From: Methanobrevibacter sp.
Lineage (GTDB): Archaea > Methanobacteriota > Methanobacteria > Methanobacteriales > Methanobacteriaceae
Assembly (NCBI GenBank): GCA_017407115.1
Contig: JAFQXD010000046.1
Coordinates: 24,325-88,324 of the forward strand
Direction of reading: 5' to 3'
Length of the DNA stretch: 64,000 nucleotides
Shown: positions 34,670 to 42,672 of the stretch, piece after piece
Layout of the letters: each line of letters opens with the position of its first letter
Position numbering within the stretch: position 1 is the stretch's first letter
The notes under the pieces: generated by a model
The model's database searches: none
Seen by the model: only the letters and a program-made list of their open reading frames with translations
Told to the model about the DNA's origin: nothing
Translations under genes and position numbers: made by a program

Positions 34670-35543
34670 ACAAAAATTAGAAGTATTCAATGTTTTGAAT
34701 TTTTTAAACAGTGGTTATGAATTGGAAGACATTTTAAATGAAGGTCAATTTGGAACTTTCCCGTCTGCTCAGGATTGTATCGATTATTTGGTTAAAGAAG
34801 GATATCTTGCAGGGGAAGGAGATTCAATCACTGCTGAAGAAATTTCTAAAAAGTATACTGTGGCTGATTTAAAAGGGCTGTTGAAAGAAAATGGACTTAA
34901 AGTCTCTGGAAAAAAACAGGAACTTGTGGAAAGAATCTTGCCGGTTTTAAATGATAATTCAAGCGCTGGAGATTATGAACTGACTGATAAGGCATTGGGA
35001 TTCATAAAGGAAAATGAATGGATAGACCTGTACATGTTTGCACTGGTTGCATTCAGATTTGAGGATTATGAAACCTATGTTGCTGGATCAAGTGCCGGAA
35101 AAATAGAAACTGCACTGAATTTCTGTGATGAAATCCTTTCAAGGGCATTGGTTGCCAATCAGTTTTTAGTGTTTATCGACGCATTATCTGCAAAAGCACA
35201 TGTTTATGCTTATGATGGTGATTATGAGTCATTCCTGGATTATGATTTGCAAAGATACATTTTGGGATTGAATCCTATTTCATTGGATGCTCAAAGCTAT
35301 GCTACTTATGATGTAATCAACGAGGCAAACATCATCAATTTAAGAAATGTCCTGGAAAAATTGGAGATGGGTAGCTTAAAGAAAAGATTTGACAGAATCT
35401 GGAACATATGCAATATCAGAAGCACCACAGTGCCTAAAAAGACTTGTTATAAGCTGTTAAAAAGAGCTATTGCAGGTGCAGATATTGAAGAGCTTAACTT
35501 TGATTTGAAAGAAAAATACTTTAACAAAAAGTTTGGAATCTAA
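34662..35543 (+). CDS. SAP-domain protein
   Basis: The 293-residue protein opens with a short helical region, then a SAP domain (about 64-96: YTVADLKGLLKENGLKVSGKKQELVERIL, given in parts). SAP is the DNA-binding helix-extended-loop-helix found in nuclear and some phage/archaeal proteins. The C-terminal 190 residues look all-helical and unrecognised. It starts with GTG inside the LtrA gene's stop region (8-base overlap). It might bind DNA or, as SAP proteins often do in bacteria, serve as a module in an unknown enzyme. Confidence 0.7.
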   Translation: MSEQKLEVFNVLNFLNSGYELEDILNEGQFGTFPSAQDCIDYLVKEGYLAGEGDSITAEEISKKYTVADLKGLLKENGLKVSGKKQELVERILPVLNDNSSAGDYELTDKALGFIKENEWIDLYMFALVAFRFEDYETYVAGSSAGKIETALNFCDEILSRALVANQFLVFIDALSAKAHVYAYDGDYESFLDYDLQRYILGLNPISLDAQSYATYDVINEANIINLRNVLEKLEMGSLKKRFDRIWNICNIRSTTVPKKTCYKLLKRAIAGADIEELNFDLKEKYFNKKFGI

Positions 35544-35546
35544 AAA

Positions 35547-36140
35547 ATGAAATCTAAGGTTGCGGGATATGTATTCATAATATGCAGTCTGTATTACATT
35601 GTAGCTGAAGCAATCTCTGCAACTTTTTTCAATGATTCCATTATTAATACTTACATTTTTCACACGATTTCGGAACTTGGAATTCCAAATGTAAATTCTC
35701 CATTGTTCTGGCTTATGAACTCCGCCTTTATTTTAATAGGATTGGCGCTGATATTTGGAGATTTTTACAGGTTTAAGGATTATATCGTAAGCAATAAATC
35801 TATTTTTTACATATTGACGTTAATAACAGGATTGGGTGTAATTATCGTCGGTTTGATTCATGGGGGAAATCCGTTAACTTCAGGTTATCACACATTAGGT
35901 GCAGTGATGGCAATTTTAGGCGGAAATATACTTTTGGTCATTATTTCAAAATCTATGGCTGAATTTAAAATTTTTCAAAAAATCACACTGGTTTTGGGAG
36001 TATTTGGCATAATTGTATTTTGGATAATGTTTTTCAACATGCAAAGCATTTACATGCCAGTTTTTGAGCGATTGTCTGTATATACGCTTATTGTCTGGAG
36101 TTTCATGACTGGAATCTACTTGATTATTGACCATAATTGA
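35547..36140 (+). CDS. DUF998-family membrane protein
   Basis: The 197-residue protein has six hydrophobic helices. It contains the DUF998 motifs YHTISELG-like (FHTISELGIPNVNSP) and GLIHGGNPLTSGYHTLGAVMA in helices 4-5, where the histidines suggest a metal or heme site. The function is not known. The gap from the SAP gene is 3 bases, so it ends the LtrA-SAP-DUF998 operon. Confidence 0.75.
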   Translation: MKSKVAGYVFIICSLYYIVAEAISATFFNDSIINTYIFHTISELGIPNVNSPLFWLMNSAFILIGLALIFGDFYRFKDYIVSNKSIFYILTLITGLGVIIVGLIHGGNPLTSGYHTLGAVMAILGGNILLVIISKSMAEFKIFQKITLVLGVFGIIVFWIMFFNMQSIYMPVFERLSVYTLIVWSFMTGIYLIIDHN

Positions 36141-36220
36141 AAATAATTTGTTAAAGTTACCTTTTTCTCACCAATATCTATAAATACTAAATGATTTAAT
36201 TATCTTTAAAGGTGATAAAA

Positions 36221-36469
36221 ATGACAAACCTTGACAAATCTATTGAAGAAGAAATTTTGGCAATTGTTGAAAAATACCAGAAAGAAAACACAAAACTTCT
36301 AAACTACCTCATAACCGATGATGAGATTACATTTTTCTCCCCTATCGGAAACGGTAGTGAAATAACTGCTAGTGACTTGCAGAATGTTGCAGATATCTTA
36401 AAAGGTTCCTTTATTGGAATGGAAATTGTAAACCAGGAATACAGGTTTAAATTCAAAATGGGCATTTAG
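36221..36469 (+). CDS. Hypothetical 82-residue acidic protein
   Basis: The small soluble protein begins MTNLDKSIEEEILAIVEKY and has a helix-strand-helix pattern ending MEIVNQEYRFKFKMGI. No family is recognised. ATG 36221 is preferred to the GTG nine bases before it, with AGGTGAT as ribosome site. A T-rich stretch after the stop can end its transcript before the structured region that follows. Confidence 0.55.
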   Translation: MTNLDKSIEEEILAIVEKYQKENTKLLNYLITDDEITFFSPIGNGSEITASDLQNVADILKGSFIGMEIVNQEYRFKFKMGI

Positions 36470-36699
36470 ATGCTCATTTTACTCTTTTTTTGATGATTTT
36501 TGATTTTCAAATGATAAGTATCAACTTGGAAATTGAGGTTTGAAAAGCTCTTTTGAATAGCTATTATTATGATCTGTTTTTGTATTTCACCGTAAACTAT
36601 ATATGGGATGTTTTTCTCACTGCAATTTTACATACTGACTTCAACAACCTTTAAATTCTATATTTAACAAGATATATTTAGTTAAAAGGTCTTCAATAA

Positions 36700-37194
36700 T
36701 GGGGGTGAATATGTATGGTGTTAATTATTTTTAACGAATATCTATTTGCTAATCGTAACGGTTCTTCTCACGTCTGTTATGGTGTTCCCTTATTTCATCT
36801 CATGGAGGTGAGAACACGGAGTTAATTATCTTCGTAATTGGAACATATGGTTTTAATATTATTTCAATAATTAAAGCTATTTGTGTTTTCAATGATGATT
36901 GAAGATAATAATCTCAGTTTTCACCTCCAATTCTAAGGCAATTAAATATTAATCAAAATTATCAATGACAGTCATTTGAAAACAGGTTACATTTTCACGA
37001 AGGCTTTTTCCCTGGAGATGCCCACTATTTAATTGCTTATTTAAAAATAATTAAGTTTATATATGACGTTCCATAAAATTATTACCAGAGAGTTACTTTT
37101 AGTAAATCTCCATGAGATGAAATGGATTTAATGTCTGTGGGAATATTGTGAAGGTTTTCTTCACAATAAGACATTAAATTGAACTTTTTTTTTT
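36700..37194 (+). ncRNA. Putative large structured non-coding RNA
   Basis: A TATA-like stretch (GATATATTTA, 36671-36680) would start transcription near 36700. The following 490 bases hold several stems. TTTCATCTCATGGAG (36793-36807) pairs with 37108-37122. GGAGGTGAGAAC (36804-36815) pairs with GTTTTCACCTCC (36917-36928), allowing one G-U. ATTATCTTC (36825-36833) pairs with GAAGATAAT (36901-36909), and GCAATTAAATA (36938-36948) with 37026-37036. A double hairpin (37127-37178) and ten T residues (37185-37194) close it. The first two stems share GGAG and exclude each other, as in a switch. RNase P and SRP signatures were not found. Confidence 0.5.
37127..37194 (+). terminator. Nested hairpin and T10 terminator of the RNA candidate
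   Basis: TTTAATGTCT (37127-37136) pairs with AGACATTAAA (37169-37178). Inside it ATTGTGAAG (37145-37153) pairs with CTTCACAAT (37159-37167). Ten T residues follow at 37185-37194. The plus strand is the transcribed one. Confidence 0.65.
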
Positions 37195-37239
37195 GAAATA
37201 ATCATATTTAAATATTGTTATGTAAGATAACCTTTTATG

Positions 37240-37908
37240 TTACTTATTTTTTAAATATTCCTGGGTGAGTTTACACTCACTCATACATTTTGTACAGCCC
37301 AAACCGCTTTTGTATTGGTCTATTATATACTTGCCACAGACTTCGATGTCAATGATGTCTTCCCTATTCAATCTGTCGTTCCATTTTTGCGGATTGATTG
37401 CACCGACAGGGCATGCATCCTGACAGTTTGTACACTCATCACATTCGGAATCTGTTATAGGTTCTCCAAATTCCAGAGGCATATCTGTCAAGATTCCTCC
37501 AAGAGCTACTGCTGAGCCGTATTCTGGTGTAACGAATAATGCGGAACGCCCAATCCATCCAAGGCCTGCTTTTGTAGCAATTGTTTTATAGGGAAGAATG
37601 CTTAACAATTTTTCCATATCACATTCGTTTCGCTTCATTGTCAAAGCAAAGGCGTCATATCCTAGTTTTTTAATATATCGCTCACCTTTGTGGGATATTT
37701 TAGTCAGTTTTCCGATTTGTCTGTGAAATGACTTCCAATACTCCTCATATTCCTCATCTTTAACTAATTGTATTGTCTCTTTTGGAATTTTTAAAACAAG
37801 ACTTATTCCATTTGGAAAATCAACAAATTCACTTGCCAAACCTTCAACATTTGCATAACCGACCTTGCTTGCGCCGCATTCGAGAAGATATTTTTCAAGT
37901 CCATCCAT
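37240..37908 (-). CDS. 4Fe-4S double-cluster protein (epoxyqueuosine-reductase-like C-terminal part)
   Basis: The 222-residue protein has an alpha/beta body (about 1-150) with AGLGWIGRSALFVTPEYGSAVALGGILTD, matching QueG and reductive-dehalogenase-type corrinoid enzymes. Two Fe-S clusters follow: C156-C159-C162-C166 (CDECTNCQDACP) and C191 with C205-C208-C212 (CTKCMSEC). It is shorter than QueG and lacks the full cobalamin-binding N-terminus. It may reduce a small substrate or act as an electron carrier. It stands divergent from argB. Confidence 0.7.
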   Translation of the reverse strand: MDGLEKYLLECGASKVGYANVEGLASEFVDFPNGISLVLKIPKETIQLVKDEEYEEYWKSFHRQIGKLTKISHKGERYIKKLGYDAFALTMKRNECDMEKLLSILPYKTIATKAGLGWIGRSALFVTPEYGSAVALGGILTDMPLEFGEPITDSECDECTNCQDACPVGAINPQKWNDRLNREDIIDIEVCGKYIIDQYKSGLGCTKCMSECKLTQEYLKNK

Positions 37909-37957
37909 ATGCTTAATTTTATAAATGATTAAATAAAATATTATTGTTAGTGATTAG

Positions 37958-38821
37958 ATGAAAGATATAGATGTTTTAATTGAAGCTTTACCTTATATCA
38001 AAAAGTTTCATGGCAAGAAAATTTTAATTAAGTATGGCGGACATGCAATGGTGGATGATGAAGCAAAATCCTCTACAGCCCGCGATACTGTTTTACTCAA
38101 ATATGTGGGAATGAAACCTCTCATCGTTCATGGTGGAGGTCCTGAAATTTCAAGATCAATGGATAAACTTGGTAAGGAGCCAAAATTCATCAAAGGTTTA
38201 AGAGTAACCGATGAAGAGACTATGGAAATCATTGAAATGGTATTGGTCGGTAAAATTTCAACAGAAATCGTTTCAGAACTCATTAAACATGATGGTGATG
38301 CAATAAGTTTGTCCGGAAAAGATTCCAGCTTAATATTTGCACATAAAAAAGCCGCAAGTAAAATTGATGAAGAACTCGTTGATTTAGGACTTGTCGGTGA
38401 AGTGGATTGTATAAATACTGATTTGCTTGACATGTTTTTAGATAATAATTATATTCCGGTAATATCTCCGGTGGGTATTGCAAAAGATGGAACAAGCCTG
38501 AATTTAAATGCAGATACTGCAGCAGGTGAAGTTGCAAGTGCAGTCGGTGCTGAAAAATTGATAATCTTAACTGATGTTCCGGGTGTTTTAAGAGATCCTT
38601 CCGATCCAAGTTCTTTAATCCAGAAAATAAGAATTGATGAAGTTCCTGGTCTGATTGAAGAGGGCATTATTTCAGGCGGAATGATTCCAAAAATAGAAAC
38701 CTGCGTTCAGGCTATTGAAAACGGCGTAGGGTCCTGTCACATTATTGACGGGCGTAAAAAACATTCTTTACTTTTAGAGGTCTTCACCACTGAAGGCATT
38801 GGAACTATGATTTTTAAATAA
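37958..38821 (+). CDS. argB: Acetylglutamate kinase
   Basis: The 287-residue amino-acid kinase makes N-acetylglutamyl phosphate in arginine synthesis. Motifs are [14 protein letters not shown] near the N-terminus, [58 protein letters not shown], and the C-terminal [21 protein letters not shown]. An N-terminal helix ([13 protein letters not shown]) suggests the arginine-sensitive hexameric type. It is divergent from the Fe-S protein and stands alone, 17 kb from argJ. Confidence 0.95.
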   Translation: MKDIDVLIEALPYIKKFHGKKILIKYGGHAMVDDEAKSSTARDTVLLKYVGMKPLIVHGGGPEISRSMDKLGKEPKFIKGLRVTDEETMEIIEMVLVGKISTEIVSELIKHDGDAISLSGKDSSLIFAHKKAASKIDEELVDLGLVGEVDCINTDLLDMFLDNNYIPVISPVGIAKDGTSLNLNADTAAGEVASAVGAEKLIILTDVPGVLRDPSDPSSLIQKIRIDEVPGLIEEGIISGGMIPKIETCVQAIENGVGSCHIIDGRKKHSLLLEVFTTEGIGTMIFK

Positions 38822-39299
38822 TCATAGTTTATTTTTTTTCAATTTTTTATTTTTAGAGCTATTTTTCATTTTTACTTTAATTTAATAAGTAAAATCAATA
38901 TTCTAAATTGAATTTCTATTTATCTTATTTATTAATTTGTTTAATATATTCTTTGTAGGTTTTGACCACTTGAATAAGAATATCTCTACAAAATTCAGAG
39001 GAATAAACTTGAAAGATAAGTGGAAATTTGTAATTAGTGTAGCTCTAGAGATAATTAGGATAATTATCATGCTATTAAAATAAGTAACTAGGGTTGTTGT
39101 AGGTTGTTGAATATAAAGAAATGAGTTTTTTGTATTTTTTCTCTAGTGGGGTTCTTCCTACATTCATATTCTGAAAGTATAGAAAAAATTTATATGTGCT
39201 TTTGATAAATATTAATTTGAGGTTATTCCTCAGAAAATTTTGTAGAATTAATAGGGTTAGAATCTTTCGATTCTAGCTTTATTCTTTAAAAATCTTTTT
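38822..39299. other. 478-base intergenic region between convergent genes, several hairpins
   Basis: No gene is seen. Hairpins: GATAATT/AATTATC (39050-39056 with 39062-39068), GAGG/CCTC near 39220, and TAGAATC/GATTCTA (39258-39264 with 39269-39275) followed by a T-rich run. A TATA-like run lies near 38942. It may hold a small RNA or only two terminators; evidence is weak. Confidence 0.35.
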
Positions 39300-40769
39300 T
39301 TATTCTTTAAACATTTTCCTGAGTTCTCTTCTAAGTAATTTCCAACCGTTCACTCTTGGAAGTTCATCAAGTGCAAATATTTTTCTTGGAACTTTATATC
39401 TTGATAGGTTCTCACGGGCATAGTTGATTAGCCCTTCATCGTCGGGTTCACTTTCCCAAACAACCGCCGCAACAGGAATTTCACCTCTGTGGCAATCATT
39501 TACACTGAATATGGCTATTTCTTTAACTGCAGGGTATTTTATTAGAACTTCTTCCACTTCTGTTGGATAGATTTTCCATCCGCTCATTACAATCATGTCT
39601 TTTTTCCTGTCTGTAATGAACAATCTGTTGTCCTCATCAAGATAGCCAACGTCTCCTGTTAAGAACCACCCGTCCTCTAAAAATGATGCTTTGGTTTTTT
39701 CCTCATTTCCCCAATATCCTTTAGCGACTGCCGGTCCTCTAAGTGCAATCTCTCCTTGTTTGTATTTTTCCAAAACTATTGATGAATCGGCTTCATCAAC
39801 GATTTTTACTTCTGAAAAACAAACTGGATGACCTACACTTTCAAATCTGTCTGCTTCACGGTAATCTTCTGGTCTGATAACGGTTCCTGTTCCAATTACA
39901 ATTGTTTCGGACAATCCGTAAGCGTTTATGATTGGTATTCCGTATGTTTCGTGGAAATCTTTCCATATCTTTTTGTGCAGTGGTCCTCCGCCGGATATGA
40001 TTTCCCTGACGGTTTTAAGCTGGCTGGTTTTATCCATTGTAGTTAGTGAGTGTATTACCGGTGGCATTCCGGTCAACACAGTAACCTTTTCACTTTCACA
40101 CAACTTTAAATATTCTTCAAGATTGAATTGTTCGATTAAAATATAGTATGCGGCAGCTCTTAGGGCTGCAATAGACCATGAAAGACCAACATGAGCCATT
40201 GGATAAATGCCTAAATAAACGTCATCCTGTTTGAGAGTTAAAACATCACATTCGTTGTGAATTGCTGTAAAGTAATTTCCATGGGTCAGCATTGCTCCTT
40301 TAGGTTTTCCTGTTGTTCCTGAGGTATATTGGAGTTGGCATAAATCGTCCCAATCTGTATTTTCAGCAGGCAAAATCTCTTTTGATTTATAGCTGGAAAT
40401 GTCTGTAGGGATATAAGTTTCAATATCAATAATGTTTTCAGCTTCAGCATCTGTAATCATAAGTTCTGCTTTTGAATCGCTGACGATGTATTCAAGTTCT
40501 GCAGCGGTAAATATTCTGTTTGCAGGAATAGCTATTGCTCCGATTCTCCATATTGCAAAGAGTGAAAATAAGTATTCTTCGGAATTGTTTAAATAGATTA
40601 AAACTCTGTCTCCTTTGTTTATCCCCAAATCTTTAATTTGACGGCCAATTTCAGAAACAATTGATAATATTTCTCCTGAGTTGTATTTGTTTCCTGTTGT
40701 CGGATTGTATAATACATTTTTGTCCAGGCGTTTTGAATTCGCATCTAAAAAAGTAGTGATATTCAACAT
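39300..40769 (-). CDS. AMP-forming acyl-CoA synthetase/acid-thiol ligase family
   Basis: The 489-residue protein has the AMP-binding P-loop YTSGTTGKPKGAMLTHGNYF (about 149-168), the AYGLSETI motif (about 269-276), TGDVGYLDEDNRLFITDRKKDMIVMSGWKIYP (in parts, near 377-410), and the A10-like PRVNGWKLLRREL. The usual glycine before the catalytic lysine is replaced by tryptophan (GWK for TGK), which could affect the second half-reaction. It would activate a carboxylate with ATP and CoA. The substrate is not known. It follows the dehydrogenase gene directly on the same strand. Confidence 0.85.
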   Translation of the reverse strand: MLNITTFLDANSKRLDKNVLYNPTTGNKYNSGEILSIVSEIGRQIKDLGINKGDRVLIYLNNSEEYLFSLFAIWRIGAIAIPANRIFTAAELEYIVSDSKAELMITDAEAENIIDIETYIPTDISSYKSKEILPAENTDWDDLCQLQYTSGTTGKPKGAMLTHGNYFTAIHNECDVLTLKQDDVYLGIYPMAHVGLSWSIAALRAAAYYILIEQFNLEEYLKLCESEKVTVLTGMPPVIHSLTTMDKTSQLKTVREIISGGGPLHKKIWKDFHETYGIPIINAYGLSETIVIGTGTVIRPEDYREADRFESVGHPVCFSEVKIVDEADSSIVLEKYKQGEIALRGPAVAKGYWGNEEKTKASFLEDGWFLTGDVGYLDEDNRLFITDRKKDMIVMSGWKIYPTEVEEVLIKYPAVKEIAIFSVNDCHRGEIPVAAVVWESEPDDEGLINYARENLSRYKVPRKIFALDELPRVNGWKLLRRELRKMFKE

Positions 40770-41759
40770 TTAAATTAACTCCTTAACAATAGCTTTTGTA
40801 ATATCTATGGTGCTTGCATTTCCTCCCAAATCAGGAGTTCTTATTTTACATTCTGCAATTACCTTTTCCACTGCATTCTTAATGTCGTTTGCGGTTTCCC
40901 ATTCTCCCAAATAGTCAAGCATCATTGATGCGGAAAGTATCATTGAACATGGATTTGCAATGTGTTTTCCTGCAATGTCGGGTGCGGATCCATGAACAGG
41001 TTCGAATAGTCCGTTGTGGTCTCCAATATTTCCTGATGGTGCAAGTCCGAGTCCTCCTACAAGACCGGCGCTTTCATCGGAAAGTATGTCTCCGAATAAG
41101 TTGCTTGATACTATGACATCGAAGTTTTGTGGTTGTGTGACAAGATACATTGCCATTGCATCCACATAATAGTCTTCAGTTTTAATCTGCGGATATTGTT
41201 TGGCTACATTGTAAAAGCTTTCTTTGAAAACACCGTCTGTCTTTTTCAAGACGTTGCTTTTGTGAACGCAGGTTACTTTTGACTCTCCTCTTTTTATACA
41301 TAAGTTAAATGCGGCTTTTGAGATTCTCTCAGATGCTTTTTTTGTGATTATTCTCTCGGCAATCATTTTATTTTCATCGCCATATTCAACCTGTGAGTAT
41401 AATCCTTCGGTGTTTTCCCTCACTATTACAAAATCAATGTCGTCTCGAAGACAATTCACGCCCTTATAAGATTTTATTGGTCTGATATTTGCATATACAT
41501 TCAATGCTTTTCTTAAATTGATGATGGGACTTGGTTGGCCAGGAGTGGATGTAGATGCTCCAAATAGTACTGCATCACTTTTTTCAGCTATTTTAATGGT
41601 TTCTTCAGGCAGTGTGACTCCATTTTTTCCAAAACAGTCAAAACCTGCTTCACCATATTCAAAACTAAATTCCAAATCTATTTTGTCAAGCAAATATTCG
41701 CAAGCATTCATTACTTCTTGACCTATTCCATCTCCGGCTATTATTGCAATATCATACAT
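40770..41759 (-). CDS. aksF: Isopropylmalate/homoisocitrate/isocitrate dehydrogenase family
   Basis: The 329-residue beta-decarboxylating dehydrogenase starts DIAIIAGDGIGQEVM, then FGASTSTPGQPSPIINLRKALNVYANIRPIKSY, the substrate-binding VIVRENTEGLYSQVEYG and NLFGDILSDESAGLVGGLGLAPSGNIG. Length and the NTEGLYS pattern fit archaeal LeuB/AksF-type enzymes. Methanogens hold two such genes, LeuB (leucine) and AksF (homoisocitrate, coenzyme B side chain). I favour AksF because the neighbour activates acids rather than encoding leuCD, but LeuB cannot be ruled out. Stop is adjacent to the acyl-CoA synthetase start. Confidence 0.8.
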   Translation of the reverse strand: MYDIAIIAGDGIGQEVMNACEYLLDKIDLEFSFEYGEAGFDCFGKNGVTLPEETIKIAEKSDAVLFGASTSTPGQPSPIINLRKALNVYANIRPIKSYKGVNCLRDDIDFVIVRENTEGLYSQVEYGDENKMIAERIITKKASERISKAAFNLCIKRGESKVTCVHKSNVLKKTDGVFKESFYNVAKQYPQIKTEDYYVDAMAMYLVTQPQNFDVIVSSNLFGDILSDESAGLVGGLGLAPSGNIGDHNGLFEPVHGSAPDIAGKHIANPCSMILSASMMLDYLGEWETANDIKNAVEKVIAECKIRTPDLGGNASTIDITKAIVKELI

Positions 41760-41938
41760 TATTTCACTTAAAACAATTTTGTTGTATGCTTATAATATTT
41801 CGTTGTTATTGTATTTAATCATTTAAAAAATTTTGTTCGTATGTTATCGAAATATTTTTATATACCAAAGTTATAATTATATAATAATTACATAATCTAA
41901 ACTAGGTTTTTCCTTGTTGAATTTTGAGAGGGATTAAA

Positions 41939-42403
41939 ATGGAAAGAAGTATTGATGAGTTAATTGAGTTATTAAATGACAAAGATGATTTTGTTGTTGA
42001 AGATGTTGTTGGAGAATTGGAATTAAGAAAAGATGAAGCTTTAGATCCATTGATTGATGCACTATCCAGTAGAAAGAAAAATATCAGATTGCATGCTGCA
42101 ACATTGCTTGGTGCATTCAATGACCCAAAAGCAATTCCTGCATTAATTGAAACTTTAAAAGATAACAACAAACTGGTTAGAAGAGAAGCATCCACTGCTT
42201 TAAGCCGTATGGGCGAACCTGCTGTAGATCCATTAATTGAAATCTTAGATGATGAAGATTGGAAAGTAAGGGGAGCAGCCGCTTGGGCTCTTGGAAACCT
42301 TGGTGATGAAAAAGCTATTCCTGCACTTGAAAAATTGCTTGACGATGAAAGCGGTTTTGTAAAACAGGGTGCACAAAGCGCAATAGCATCAATTAAGAAA
42401 TAA
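41939..42403 (+). CDS. HEAT-repeat (PBS-lyase-type) protein
   Basis: The 154-residue protein is made of about five HEAT-like helix pairs, e.g. ALDPLIDALSSRKKNIRLHAATLLG, AIPALIETLKDNNKLVRREASTALSR and AIPALEKLLDDESGFVKQGAQSAIAS (each repeat about 31 residues). It is a soluble adaptor fold found in bilin lyases and in many archaeal scaffolds; the partner is unknown. ATG 41939 behind GAGAGGGA is chosen over the in-frame start 15 bases earlier. A related but shorter protein is at 47316. Confidence 0.85.
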   Translation: MERSIDELIELLNDKDDFVVEDVVGELELRKDEALDPLIDALSSRKKNIRLHAATLLGAFNDPKAIPALIETLKDNNKLVRREASTALSRMGEPAVDPLIEILDDEDWKVRGAAAWALGNLGDEKAIPALEKLLDDESGFVKQGAQSAIASIKK

Positions 42404-42672
42404 TTTTTGTTTATTATTTTTTTCTTTTTTTATTTACTACTTTTTTTGCATATTTTCTGGTTGCATAGTTATCGGTCTGTCTTAGTTTTGAAAGAGTTTA
42501 ATGTAAAAGATTTTGGATAAATACATATATCATTAAATTCATATTATAAATTAATAAATTACATAATCGTTTAGTATCGTGTTAAAATTGTTTTGATGAG
42601 TAACTCGAAAAACTTTCTAAAAGGAATTAAGCTAATCGGATTATAAGAATTTATATAATTGGAGGTATTAAT

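Larger units (their letters stand above)
36470..37239. other. 770-base gene-free region holding the structured RNA candidate
   Basis: There is no convincing coding sequence. Short frames such as the one that reads MGVNMYGVNYF near 36698 are not supported. The region contains at least four inverted-repeat pairs and a final hairpin plus T10, described separately. Confidence 0.6.

Noticed and set aside
36698..36733. Short leader peptide MGVNMYGVNYF in the RNA candidate
   Set aside because: It has a purine-rich site nearby but is too short and not supported by any neighbour; left inside the RNA candidate.
36700..37194. RNase P RNA or SRP RNA
   Set aside because: The conserved P4 bases of RNase P and the helix 8 motif of SRP RNA were not found.
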